From JBBROS01 sp963752225 (GTDB taxonomy: Bacteria; Pseudomonadota; Alphaproteobacteria; Acetobacterales; Acetobacteraceae), in assembly GCA_963752225.1 (NCBI GenBank), contig CAVVXS010000016.1, forward strand, positions 62,001 through 126,000: 64,000 nucleotides of DNA, read 5' to 3'. Position numbers and translations under genes: made by a program. Shown piece after piece: positions 1 through 10,636 of this stretch (within the stretch, counting starts at the first letter, position 1; every line of letters begins with the position of its first letter). Under the pieces are notes generated by a model that worked only from the letters and a program-made list of their open reading frames with translations, did no database searches and was not told the DNA's origin.

Positions 1-105
1 CGCGCGGCCACGGGTGACGCCCACCCGGCCCTGGTCGGACAAGGTTACCGTGATCCTGGCAGCGACCCGAGGCCGCGCCGGGTAGGGCTGACCTCTTCTC
101 AGGCG

Positions 106-816
106 TTAGCGGCTGCCGCGCCGCCGAATGAACCCGGCGCCGACCAGACCAACACCGACCAGCACGATCGAGCCGGGCTCGGGAACGGCTTGCCGATAGG
201 TGTAGGCGACCGTGAAGTTGCCGCTGGCCGAGGTCACCTGGCTGGCGCTGGCGTTGCCGCCGGTGTTGCTGAGGACGGTCAGCGTGTTCGTGCTGGCGAA
301 AATGGTCGCGAAGACCGGGCCGGCCGCTTCGAACGCCGCAAGGTGCGCAGGGTCCGTGTCGAGCACGATGCCGCTGGCGATGCTGCCGTTCGATGGGCCA
401 CTGGCTGAGGCGCCGGCGGCAAGCCTGCTGTAGAAGAACTTGGTGCCGAGCAGATCCAGCGTGTCCGGCGTCCCGCTGCCGAGCACAGACTGGATTGCGT
501 CGGTGATCCCGCTGACGTCCGACGAGAGCTGCAGGATCGACTCGGTCCGGGCAGAGCCGGTCGAGGCCTTGAGGGCGCTTGGGCTATTGCTGACCGTGAC
601 CGTGGAGCTTTCGGCAAAGCGGGCGGAAAGGCTGACCGACAGCAGCGTGCCGAGCGACCGGTCGAAAAGCTGAATTGTGCCGCTCTGGTCCCAATCGGTC
701 GGGGTTTGAGCGAAGGTGATCGTCTGCGTCGGCGTCGTGATGACCACCGCTTGTGCCGCGGACGCCGTGCCGAGCAAGGCTAGGCCGGCAAGAAGGACGG
801 GAAAGACGCGGGGCAT
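106..816 (-). CDS. PEP-CTERM sorting domain protein
   Basis: Exported protein of about 236 residues. A signal peptide covers roughly residues 1-23 and ends in an AQA-like site. The C-terminus (about 211-236) has the tripartite PEP-CTERM signal: VPEPGS, a hydrophobic stretch, then the basic tail RRRGSR. Such proteins are handled by exosortase and usually end up in the envelope or matrix; no exosortase gene is seen in this window. The middle is Ser/Thr/Ala-rich without a recognised enzyme domain. A TTG directly precedes the chosen ATG, which has GGAGAG about six bases upstream. The cargo function is unknown. Confidence 0.85.
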   Translation of the reverse strand: MPRVFPVLLAGLALLGTASAAQAVVITTPTQTITFAQTPTDWDQSGTIQLFDRSLGTLLSVSLSARFAESSTVTVSNSPSALKASTGSARTESILQLSSDVSGITDAIQSVLGSGTPDTLDLLGTKFFYSRLAAGASASGPSNGSIASGIVLDTDPAHLAAFEAAGPVFATIFASTNTLTVLSNTGGNASASQVTSASGNFTVAYTYRQAVPEPGSIVLVGVGLVGAGFIRRRGSR

Positions 817-946
817 CAAGAACTCTCCGACTGATCGCGCTCACCCGTTCGGGAGGTGCGGCTGTGGTCGGAGATATATCGCGGTCACGTCACCGTTAAA
901 AATTTCGAAATGTCATCACTTATCAAGCTGCCCCGCTTGGCGGCCG

Positions 947-3793
<2,847 letters not shown>

Positions 3794-3809
3794 GCAGAGG
3801 CCCCGGTGC

Positions 3810-3835
3810 GTTCTGGAATCGTTCACCTGAGTATA
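3810..3835 (-). promoter_or_regulatory. LexA (SOS) box and -10 element of uvrA
   Basis: Positions 3810-3824 read GTTC-TGGAATC-GTTC, an exact GTTC-N7-GTTC direct repeat, the known alphaproteobacterial LexA operator. On the minus strand a TATACT hexamer at 3835-3830 fits a -10 box. The predicted transcript start would fall inside the LexA box, 16-30 bases before the uvrA ATG. The -35 candidate (TTCCTC, about 3853-3858) is weak. Confidence 0.8.
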
Positions 3836-3873
3836 TGGGGAAGGGGGAGGGGGAGGAAAGGGCGGGTACCAGG

Positions 3874-3914
3874 GCGGGGCTCTGCCCCGCACCCCGCCGG
3901 GGGCGAGCGCCCCC
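3874..3914 (-). repeat. Double-hairpin intergenic repeat, family A (reverse orientation)
   Basis: Two perfect hairpins: GCGGGGC/TCT/GCCCCGC (3874-3890) and GGGGGCG/AG/CGCCCCC (3899-3914). The spacer reads CGGGGT on the minus strand. The same layout (hairpin, CGGGGT, hairpin with an AGA-type loop) recurs at 4888-4929 and 37530-37570. Confidence 0.7.
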
Positions 3915-4171
3915 GGACCCGCCGGAGAGCAATCAACATCGTAAACGGCAATAAACTGCGCGACGGTTTTGCAGCGTGAAACACTCTCCGAGCTTATGAG
4001 GTAAGCTGACTTGTAATTTGCTGGCACAAGACGTACCGAGGATTTTAAAGACCTTTCTACGTGGTGAAACGTTGCTAAATGAAACAATTCATCCGCAGGG
4101 TGGAGACGCCAAGGGACCGCCTGTTTAAATGAGTTCCGATTGCTACCCGGTTAGAAGCGAACACCGCCCGA

Positions 4172-4657
4172 TCATGAGTTATACTCTTGGGCTAAGAGGG
4201 CATTTTCGTACCTGATCCTGAGGTGAAGCCGGAGAATTAGACCGATCGTGGCAAGTCCCATCGCGACGATGCAGTAGAAAGAGATGATGTGTAGAACCGG
4301 CACGATGGGGAGACGAACTATTTCTCTAGGATCCTGTGAAAGGTATAGACCACAGCTAACAATCAGGAAGAATATCCCTGCAGCAACCTTTTTCAACTGA
4401 TATGCTATTGATGTCTGAGCGCCGACAATGGCGCGGTACGCTGCGCTTTTGATTTCATCGAAGACGCTTATACGACGCGAATCGTCTAATCGAGCTTTAC
4501 GCGTGGCCCGCGATGGCTTCGTCAATGCGGGGGTTGGTGGAATATATCCCAAGATCCAACCGATGATTGAAGTTCCGGTCGGAACAATTGCTACAAAGGT
4601 TATACCGGTGACACCTGCCAAGTCTGCCAACCAGTTTAACCACCAAGGAGGCTCCAT
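4172..4657 (-). CDS. Orphan membrane protein, unknown function
   Basis: About 161 residues starting MEPPWWLNWL. Hydrophobic segments sit near residues 12-37, 90-107 and 119-143, suggesting three membrane spans around a basic cytoplasmic loop (TRKARLDDSRR). No family is recognised. The gene lies in the AT-richest stretch of the window, between uvrA and the aminotransferases, and its codon use is unlike its neighbours, which suggests recent acquisition. The annotated ATG has AAGGA about ten bases upstream; a TTG at 4666 is an alternative start. It could be a remnant, but the frame is clean and the hydrophobic pattern coherent. Confidence 0.6.
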   Translation of the reverse strand: MEPPWWLNWLADLAGVTGITFVAIVPTGTSIIGWILGYIPPTPALTKPSRATRKARLDDSRRISVFDEIKSAAYRAIVGAQTSIAYQLKKVAAGIFFLIVSCGLYLSQDPREIVRLPIVPVLHIISFYCIVAMGLATIGLILRLHLRIRYENALLAQEYNS

Positions 4658-4993
4658 CGCTCCCAAATCCTTCAGTTTTGAAGGCGTATGATGCCCGTAA
4701 GGTGACGCTTAACAAGGCATCAATCGACATAGTGCGGTTGACCATCAAACCCTATGCAGATCGAGATGACGCGCGGGTTCCATGGTCGGCCCTTAAGCTT
4801 GGGTAGAACGGCCCGACGCTCTCAACCTTCGATTTCCGAGAGCACTCTTCATGAAGCTCTGATCCGACATCGGGCCTTTTCGCCGGTCTGGGGCGGCTCG
4901 CCCCAGCGGGGTCTGGGGCAGAGCCCCAGTTGTGAAACAACGCCCCCACGCCTAGTGTCCGCCGCTGTTTTCACACCCCAGAGAGCCCCCTCG
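4658..4993. other. Intergenic region before the aminotransferase pair
   Basis: About 335 bases. The left part shares the AT-richer composition of the orphan membrane gene. The right part contains a family A double-hairpin repeat (4888-4929). The aminotransferase frame is open upstream to 4754, but that extension has no family resemblance. No other gene is supported. Confidence 0.6.
4888..4929 (+). repeat. Double-hairpin intergenic repeat, family A
   Basis: Perfect 8-bp hairpin CTGGGGCG/GCT/CGCCCCAG (4888-4906), spacer CGGGGT, then perfect 7-bp hairpin CTGGGGC/AGA/GCCCCAG (4913-4929). It lies 65 bases before the aspC start. Confidence 0.75.
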
Positions 4994-6196
4994 ATGTCCC
5001 TCACCGCCGCGCGTCTCGACAAGATCAGCCCCAGCCAGACCATCGCCATCAGCAGCAAGGCCCGGGCAATGCAGGCGGCGGGGCGGGACGTGATCAGCCT
5101 CAGCGCCGGGGAGCCCGACTTTGACACGCCGCAGAACGTCAAGGACGCGGCCATCCGCGCCATTCAGGCAGGCGAGACCAAGTACACCGACGTCGCCGGC
5201 ACCAAGGCGTTGCGCCAGGCGGTGGCGGACAAATTCAAGCGGGACAGCGGGCTCGACTACAAGCCAGAAGAGATCATCGTCTCCACGGGGGGCAAGCAGG
5301 TCATTTTCAATGCCATGCTGGCGACGATGGATGCGGGCGACGAGGCGGTCATCCCGACGCCCTGCTGGGTCAGCTACCCCGACATCGTCAGCCTCGCCGA
5401 CGGCACCCCGGTGTTCGTGCCATGCGGGCAGAACAACGCGTTCAAGATGCGGCCCGAGGACCTCGAGGCGGCGATCACGCCGCGCACCAAGTGGCTGATG
5501 CTGAACTCGCCCTGCAACCCGACCGGCGCCGCCTATTCGGCCGACGAGTTGCGGGGATTGTGCGACGTGCTGCTGCGGCATCCAAACGTGTGGGTGTTCA
5601 CCGACGACATCTACGACAAGCTGACCTATGACGGGTTCAAGCCGGCGACGATCGTGGAGGTCGAGCCGCGGCTGCGCGACCGCACGCTGACGATGAACGG
5701 CTGCAGCAAGGCCTACGCCATGACCGGCTGGCGGATCGGCTTCGCGGGCGCGCCGCTGGCGTTGATCAAGGCGATGGACAAGCTGCAGAGCCAAAGCACC
5801 AGCAATCCATCGAGCGTGAGCCAGGCGGCGGCGGTCGAGGCGCTGAACGGGCCGCAGGAGTTCATCGGCGAGATGGTGGCTGCTTACAAGGAGCGGCGGG
5901 ATCTGGTGGTGTCGATGCTGAACGAGGCGCCGGGGATCCACTGCCACACACCGGAGGGCGCGTTCTACGTCTTTCCAAGCGTGCACGGCTGCATCGGCAA
6001 GACCACCGCGGGGGGCAAGGCGATCGCCACGGACGAGGATTTCGTCATCGCCTTGTTGGAGGAGGCCGGTGTGGCCGCGGTGCACGGCGCCGCCTTCATG
6101 TATCCCGGGCATTTCCGCATCAGCTACGCGACCGACACCGCCAGCCTGCGCGAAGCGTGCGCCCGCATCCAGAGGTTCTGCGCGGGACTCAAGTAG
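4994..6196 (+). CDS. aspC: Pyridoxal phosphate aminotransferase (aspartate type)
   Basis: Class I aminotransferase of 400 residues, probably interconverting aspartate/oxaloacetate and glutamate/2-oxoglutarate in the cytoplasm. Visible family signatures are SLSAGEPDFDTP near the N-terminus, SPCNPTGA, the TDDIYDKL segment, and SKAYAMTGWRIGF with the PLP-binding lysine. The chosen ATG gives the usual MSLTAARLDKISPSQT start. The next gene is a paralogue beginning one base after this stop. Exact substrate range (aspartate, prephenate or aromatic) cannot be told from sequence. Confidence 0.92.
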   Translation: MSLTAARLDKISPSQTIAISSKARAMQAAGRDVISLSAGEPDFDTPQNVKDAAIRAIQAGETKYTDVAGTKALRQAVADKFKRDSGLDYKPEEIIVSTGGKQVIFNAMLATMDAGDEAVIPTPCWVSYPDIVSLADGTPVFVPCGQNNAFKMRPEDLEAAITPRTKWLMLNSPCNPTGAAYSADELRGLCDVLLRHPNVWVFTDDIYDKLTYDGFKPATIVEVEPRLRDRTLTMNGCSKAYAMTGWRIGFAGAPLALIKAMDKLQSQSTSNPSSVSQAAAVEALNGPQEFIGEMVAAYKERRDLVVSMLNEAPGIHCHTPEGAFYVFPSVHGCIGKTTAGGKAIATDEDFVIALLEEAGVAAVHGAAFMYPGHFRISYATDTASLREACARIQRFCAGLK

Positions 6197-6197
6197 C

Positions 6198-7403
6198 ATG
6201 CCCGAGCTTGCGAGCCGGCTGAGCCGGGTGCCGGTCGCCGGCACGGTGGCAATGACGATCAAGGCCCGGGCCATGCGCGCCGAGGGCATCGAGGTGATCC
6301 CGCTGACGATCGGCGAGCCCGATTTCGCGAGTCCCGTCCATGCGATCGAGGCGGCGCACCAGGCGGCGCTGCGGGGTGAGACCAAGTACCCGCCGCAGGA
6401 CGGCGCGCCGGCGTTGAAGCAGGCGATCCAGCGCAAGTTCGCGCGCAACTCCGGCCTCGACTTCGCAGCCGACGAGATCATGGTCGGCAATGGCGGCAAG
6501 GGGGTGATCTTCGACGCCCTGCTGGCGACGATGGACGCGGGCGACGAGGTGATCGTGCCGGCGCCGTACTGGGGCGCTTATCCGCTGATGACGAAGGTGG
6601 TCGGCGGCGAGCCGGTGATCGTCACCTGCCCGCAGAACAATTTCTTCCAACTTCGCCCGGAGGATTTGGAGGCGGCGATTACGCCCCGGACCAAGTGGGT
6701 GATCCTCAATTCCCCGAACAACCCGACCGGCGCGGCGATGACGGCGGACGACCTGCGGGCGCTCGGCGAGGTGCTGCTGCGGCATCCGCACGTATGGATC
6801 ATGTCGGACGACATGTATGAGCACCTCGTGTTCGATGGCGCCCATGCGACGATGGCGGCCGCGGTGCCGGCGTTGCGCGACCGGGTGCTGACGGTGTCGG
6901 GGGTGTCCAAGACCTATGCCATGACCGGCTGGCGGATCGGCTTCGCCGCCGGGCCGGCCGGGCTGATCAAGGCGATGGTCAACATGCAGGGCCAGGTGTC
7001 GGCCGGCGTGTCGACGGTGGGGCAGGCCGCGGCCGCGGCGGCGCTGGACGGGCCGCAGGACGGCGTGCCGGAGATGCAGGCGGCCTATCGGCGGCGGCGC
7101 GACCTCGTGGTCGATGCGCTGAATCGGGCGCCGGGCATTCAGTGCCACCGCCCGGCCGGCGCCTTCTACGTTTTTCCAAGTGTGGCCGGCTGCCTCGGCA
7201 AGGTGACGCCCGGCGGGCGCCGGCTCGACACCGACGAGGACTTCGCGATGGCCCTGCTGGAGGAAGCGCACGTGGCGCTGGTCGCCGGGCGCAACTTCGG
7301 CATGTCGCCCTACGTGCGGATCTCGTACGCGACCGGCGATGCGGCGCTGGAGGCGGCCTGCGCCCGGATCGTCGCCTTCTGCGAGGGGCTGCTTCCGGCC
7401 TGA
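6198..7403 (+). CDS. Pyridoxal phosphate aminotransferase, tandem paralogue
   Basis: Second class I aminotransferase (401 residues), one base downstream of the first and clearly homologous along its whole length. It shares the TIGEPDFASP, SPNNPTGA and SKTYAMTGWRIGF (PLP lysine) motifs and DLEAAITPRTKW with the upstream copy. It differs in the segments lining the pocket: SDDMYEHL in place of TDDIYDKL, and SPYVRISYA in place of PGHFRISYA. The pair looks like an old duplication kept as one transcript, perhaps with split amino-acid specificity. It is followed closely by a convergent gene. Confidence 0.92.
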   Translation: MPELASRLSRVPVAGTVAMTIKARAMRAEGIEVIPLTIGEPDFASPVHAIEAAHQAALRGETKYPPQDGAPALKQAIQRKFARNSGLDFAADEIMVGNGGKGVIFDALLATMDAGDEVIVPAPYWGAYPLMTKVVGGEPVIVTCPQNNFFQLRPEDLEAAITPRTKWVILNSPNNPTGAAMTADDLRALGEVLLRHPHVWIMSDDMYEHLVFDGAHATMAAAVPALRDRVLTVSGVSKTYAMTGWRIGFAAGPAGLIKAMVNMQGQVSAGVSTVGQAAAAAALDGPQDGVPEMQAAYRRRRDLVVDALNRAPGIQCHRPAGAFYVFPSVAGCLGKVTPGGRRLDTDEDFAMALLEEAHVALVAGRNFGMSPYVRISYATGDAALEAACARIVAFCEGLLPA

Positions 7404-7407
7404 CGGG

Positions 7408-8193
7408 CTACTCGGCGGCGGCCCAGACCGGCGCGCGCTTCTGCAGGAAGGCGTCGATCCCCTCGGCCGCGTCCCGCTCGGCCATGTTCCGCACCATGAC
7501 CGCGGCGGCGTAGTCGTAGGCCTCGGCCAAAGGCAGCTCGGCCTGCCTGTAGAAGGCGGGCTTGCCGATGGCGAGGATGGCCGGGCTTTTGCTGGCGATG
7601 CGGGCGGCGAGGTCGCGCACGGCCTCGTCGAGCGCCGCCTCCGGCACGGCCCGGTTGATCAGGCCGTGGCGGAGCGCATCGTCGGCGCCGATCATGTCTC
7701 CCAGCAGCAGCATCTCCATCGCCTGCTTGCGGCCCACCGCGCGGCTCAAGGCCACCATCGGCGTGGAGCAGAACAGGCCGATGTTGACGCCCGGCGTCGC
7801 GAACCGGGCGCTGTCGGCGGCAACGGCGAGGTCGCAGGTGGCGACGAGCTGGCATCCGGCGGCCGTCGCGATGCCGTGCACCCGGGCGATCACCGGGACT
7901 CGCAGCGTGGTGATGCGCTGCATCAGCCGGCTGCACTGCGCGAACAACGTCTCGAGCGTCGCCGGGTCGGCCCCCCGCACCTCGCGCAGGTCGTGCCCGG
8001 CGCAGAACCCCGGCCCGGCGCCGGCGATCACGGCGACCTTGACGCTGCAGTCGGACTCGATCACGGCGAGCGCGTCCTCGAGCGCCGTCATCAGCGGCAT
8101 GGACAGGGCATTGCGGGCGCCGGGCCGGTTCATCGTCAGCCAGGCGACGCCGTCCCGGTCGTCGCGCAGCAGCAAGGCGGTCTCGTCGGTCAT
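7408..8193 (-). CDS. Enoyl-CoA hydratase/isomerase family, ECHDC3-like
   Basis: Crotonase-fold protein of 261 residues. The oxyanion-hole segments (ARNALS and GIATAAG) are present. However, the motif GIATAAGCQLVA and the later FATPGVNIGLFCSTP lack both glutamates that hydrate enoyl-CoA in classical enzymes. The same pattern is typical of the ECHDC3 branch of the superfamily, whose reaction is poorly defined. It is therefore unlikely to be an ordinary beta-oxidation hydratase. It converges on the aminotransferase pair, with four bases between the stops. Confidence 0.88.
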   Translation of the reverse strand: MTDETALLLRDDRDGVAWLTMNRPGARNALSMPLMTALEDALAVIESDCSVKVAVIAGAGPGFCAGHDLREVRGADPATLETLFAQCSRLMQRITTLRVPVIARVHGIATAAGCQLVATCDLAVAADSARFATPGVNIGLFCSTPMVALSRAVGRKQAMEMLLLGDMIGADDALRHGLINRAVPEAALDEAVRDLAARIASKSPAILAIGKPAFYRQAELPLAEAYDYAAAVMVRNMAERDAAEGIDAFLQKRAPVWAAAE

Positions 8194-8256
8194 GCCTGGT
8201 CCTCGCGGTTGCGGCCATCCTAGGATGGTGCCGGTTCGGGCGGAAGGAGCCGCTGC

Positions 8257-8757
8257 ATGACGATCACGACCGGTTATGTGCGGATGATGGCGCGCTACAA
8301 TGCGGAGATGAACCGGCGTCTCTACGACGCGGCGGGCCGCCTTGACCACGCGGCCCGGCACGCCGACCGCGGCGCGTTCTGGGGTTCGATCCACGGCACT
8401 TTCGCGCATCTTCTGTGGGCTGACCGGCAATGGATGAGCCGGTTCGACGGCTGGGACCAGAACGACCGCGTGCTGGCCGAGAGCGGGACGGATCCGCGTC
8501 CGTTCGGGGAGCTTCGGGCGGAGCGGCAGGCGATCGACCGGCGCCTGGAGGATTGGGCGGGGCGAGTGACGCCGGCGTGGCTCGAGGGCGAGCTGACCTG
8601 GTTCAGCGGCGCGGCTCGCCGGGAGATGCGCAAGCCGGTCGCGGTGCTGGTAAGCCACTTCTTCAACCACCAGACGCATCACCGCGGCCAGGCGCATGCG
8701 CTGATCACCGCGGCGGGGGAGCGGACGGAGGCGACCGATTTGTGGGTGATCGTCTGA
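8257..8757 (+). CDS. DinB family protein
   Basis: A 166-residue four-helix protein of the DinB/YfiT metal-binding superfamily. The likely metal ligands are the histidine in SIHGTFAHLLWAD (about residue 48) and two histidines in the C-terminal HFFNHQTHHRGQ motif. Members are often thiol-dependent transferases or stress proteins; the substrate here is unknown. It is transcribed divergently from the ECHDC3-like gene, with about 60 bases between the starts. Confidence 0.88.
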   Translation: MTITTGYVRMMARYNAEMNRRLYDAAGRLDHAARHADRGAFWGSIHGTFAHLLWADRQWMSRFDGWDQNDRVLAESGTDPRPFGELRAERQAIDRRLEDWAGRVTPAWLEGELTWFSGAARREMRKPVAVLVSHFFNHQTHHRGQAHALITAAGERTEATDLWVIV

Positions 8758-8785
8758 CGGGGACTGCGTGACGTGGGGCGGCGCT

Positions 8786-8814
8786 TTGCCTGTGCTCCGG
8801 CGCCGCAGTATGAT
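8786..8814 (+). promoter_or_regulatory. Probable sigma70-type promoter of ssb
   Basis: TTGCCT (8786-8791) and TATGAT (8809-8814) are separated by exactly 17 bases. The predicted start lies about 15 bases before the ssb ATG. No LexA box is seen here, unlike at uvrA. Confidence 0.55.
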
Positions 8815-8837
8815 GCGGGACGAAAGCGGGGACAGTC

Positions 8838-9365
8838 ATGGCCGGTAGCGTGAACAAGGTGATCCTGGTCGGCAACGTCGGCCGCGACCCCGAGGTGCGC
8901 AATGCGCAGAATGGCAGCAAGATCGTCAACTTCACCCTCGCGACCAGCGAGACGTGGAACGACAAGGCGTCGGGCGAGCGCAAGGAGCGCACCGAGTGGC
9001 ACCGGGTCGTGGTGTTCAACGAGCGCATCGGCGACGTGGTCGAGCGGTTCGTGAAGAAGGGCCGCCAAGTTTACGTCGAGGGCAGCCTTCAGACCCGCAA
9101 ATGGACCGACCAGTCGGGGCAGGAGAAATACACTACCGAGGTGGTCATCGACCGGTTCCGCGGCGAACTGACGCTGCTTGGCGGGCGTGCCGACGAGGGC
9201 GGCGGCGGCGGCTACTCGGGCGGCGGCGGGGGCGACTACGAGGGTGGCGGCGGCCGACCGAGCTCACGTTCGACCCCGGCGCGCTCGGGCGGCGGCAACG
9301 CCCCGTCCTGGGACAGCCCCGGCAAGGGCGGCGGGAGCGATCTTGACGATGAGATCCCTTTTTAG
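8838..9365 (+). CDS. ssb: Single-stranded DNA-binding protein
   Basis: SSB of 175 residues that coats single-stranded DNA during replication, repair and recombination. The N-terminal OB-fold (about 1-110) begins with the characteristic SVNKVILVGNVGRDPEVR. A glycine-rich flexible linker follows (about 118-160), and the protein ends in the acidic tip DDEIPF that binds partner proteins. Length and layout are normal. In many bacteria ssb lies beside uvrA, whereas here five genes separate them. Confidence 0.97.
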   Translation: MAGSVNKVILVGNVGRDPEVRNAQNGSKIVNFTLATSETWNDKASGERKERTEWHRVVVFNERIGDVVERFVKKGRQVYVEGSLQTRKWTDQSGQEKYTTEVVIDRFRGELTLLGGRADEGGGGGYSGGGGGDYEGGGGRPSSRSTPARSGGGNAPSWDSPGKGGGSDLDDEIPF

Positions 9366-9451
9366 ATCGGCCCGCAGTCCGCGTTAAAATTCATGAAAGG
9401 CAAGGTAAACTGAACGAATCCTAGCACGATTTCGTTGCTTGATCGTGACAT

Positions 9452-9472
9452 ACACGTCGGGGTTCGACGTGT
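9452..9472 (+). promoter_or_regulatory. Inverted repeat in the leader of a PEP-CTERM gene
   Basis: Perfect 8-bp inverted repeat ACACGTCG/GGGTT/CGACGTGT ending nine bases before the ATG at 9482. It could be an operator, or an mRNA hairpin next to the ribosome-binding site (GGGG at 9473-9476). Confidence 0.5.
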
Positions 9473-9481
9473 GGGGTTGTT

Positions 9482-10138
9482 ATGAGCAAGCGTTTCTCGA
9501 TGACCGCGGCGGTGTTGGCGGTCGGTATGGGTTTGTCCGGGTTGGTGTCCCCGGCCATGGCAACCGTCGGCTATATCAGCACGTCCGGCACCGTGGCGTC
9601 CGGGGTGGATGGTAGCGGCCTGTTCGGGACGGCGTTGACGGATCTGGCCGGTGCAAGTTACGTCGCGCAGTTCAAGTTCGACACCGCGCTCGGCATAGTT
9701 TCGGTCGGTCCCTTCGACTCGAGCGTTTACGGCGGTGCATGGAATGGCACCCCAACACCTTCGCTTGGGGCGAGCATCACGATCGGCCAGCACGTCTTCG
9801 CTTTGCCGGGTGCCGATGTGGGATCGTTCTACCAATACCGCTCCGGCGGCACCGGAATCTCGCAGGCCGAAGTCGATGACGGGGCGTTTTCCCTGTTCAC
9901 AGAGTTCTCCGGACGTCCGGGAACGAGCCCTGGCTCGTTCGACAACCCGTTCACCTTGTCCTCGGCGGACAACGTGGTCATCGGCAGTTTTTCGGCGGGT
10001 GGGACCCGGCTGCAGTTAGCCCCCGACAGCTACTCGTTCTCGTTCACCGATCCGATGGCCGTCCCCGAACCGGCATCGATCGCGCTGCTCGGGCTGGGGT
10101 TGGCCGGCGTCGGGACCCTCCGCCGCAAGCTGAGCTGA
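9482..10138 (+). CDS. PEP-CTERM sorting domain protein
   Basis: Exported protein of 218 residues with a signal peptide (about 1-27, ending PAMA) and a C-terminal sorting signal: AVPEPASIALLGLGLAGVG followed by the basic tail LRRKLS. The central part is Gly/Ser/Thr-rich and has no recognised catalytic domain. It is a second exosortase-type substrate about 9 kb from the first. An inverted repeat lies directly upstream and a hairpin downstream (10154-10182). Confidence 0.85.
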   Translation: MSKRFSMTAAVLAVGMGLSGLVSPAMATVGYISTSGTVASGVDGSGLFGTALTDLAGASYVAQFKFDTALGIVSVGPFDSSVYGGAWNGTPTPSLGASITIGQHVFALPGADVGSFYQYRSGGTGISQAEVDDGAFSLFTEFSGRPGTSPGSFDNPFTLSSADNVVIGSFSAGGTRLQLAPDSYSFSFTDPMAVPEPASIALLGLGLAGVGTLRRKLS

Positions 10139-10153
10139 TCGCGACCGCCGACG

Positions 10154-10182
10154 TGCCGGCGAGGCGAGCGTCCTTGCCGGCA
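10154..10182 (+). terminator. Hairpin after the PEP-CTERM gene, possible terminator
   Basis: Stem TGCCGGCGAGG/CCTTGCCGGCA (11 bp with one G-T pair) and a 7-base loop, 16 bases after the stop codon. There is no T run, so a role in termination or mRNA stability is only suggested. Confidence 0.4.
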
Positions 10183-10591
10183 TGACCGGGCACGACGGAT
10201 GCACCAACTCCCACGGTTGGGAGCAGACGTGAGACTTATGCAGAAGCGTGCGCCTCCGGCATCTCGGGTGGCGTCGCCCGGCCGGAGGCGATCCGCGTGG
10301 CCGGCCGCGGCAGGACTGGCGCGAATGAATGCCAGTTCTGGCGCAATCTCCGATCAAGCGAAATCAGGCCCCGTGACAGCGTGTTTGTGCACCTGTAAAC
10401 TCCGCTTGTAGACCGGAGCCGGCCGCGGCTGGCGGCGATGCGAAAGGTGAGCATGGTTGAATAGCGGGTGACCACGCCCGGCTGTCCGTCGCGTTCGTCC
10501 TGAGACGATCGAGACGGTCCAGTCCCTGCCACCCTTCATCGAGCCTTCGCGGGGCTCGGGGCGTCTCCGGCAGGGTGGGTGCTTCGTTCTC

Positions 10592-10624
10592 GCCATCCAT
10601 ACACGACCTGCCATCCACACACGA
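10592..10624 (+). repeat. Direct repeat just upstream of gyrA
   Basis: GCCATCCATACACGA (10592-10606) and GCCATCCACACACGA (10610-10624) differ at one base and are spaced by three. The second copy ends 12 bases before the TTG start. This could be a protein-binding site or chance. Confidence 0.4.
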
Positions 10625-10636
10625 ACGGAACCCTGA

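Larger units (their letters stand above)
3794..4171. other. Intergenic region upstream of uvrA
   Basis: A 378-base gap. The uvrA-proximal end holds the LexA box and -10 element, followed by a G-rich tract and a double-hairpin repeat (3874-3914). From about 3925 onward the base composition becomes clearly AT-richer than the rest of the window. I see no convincing gene in this part. Confidence 0.7.
10139..10636. other. Intergenic region upstream of gyrA
   Basis: A 498-base gap containing the hairpin at 10154-10182, a smaller perfect hairpin CTCCCA/CGGT/TGGGAG at 10208-10223, and an 18-base-period direct repeat at 10592-10624 next to the gyrA start. The long frames crossing it carry no recognisable protein. 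The gyrA promoter should lie here, but I cannot place it with confidence. Confidence 0.6.

Noticed and set aside
3794..4087. 98-residue N-terminal extension of UvrA
   Set aside because: It runs through the LexA box and a hairpin repeat, is proline-rich, and is absent from normal UvrA.
10208..10223. Hairpin CTCCCA/CGGT/TGGGAG as a terminator
   Set aside because: The stem is short with no T run and lies 70 bases after the stop; chance is likely.
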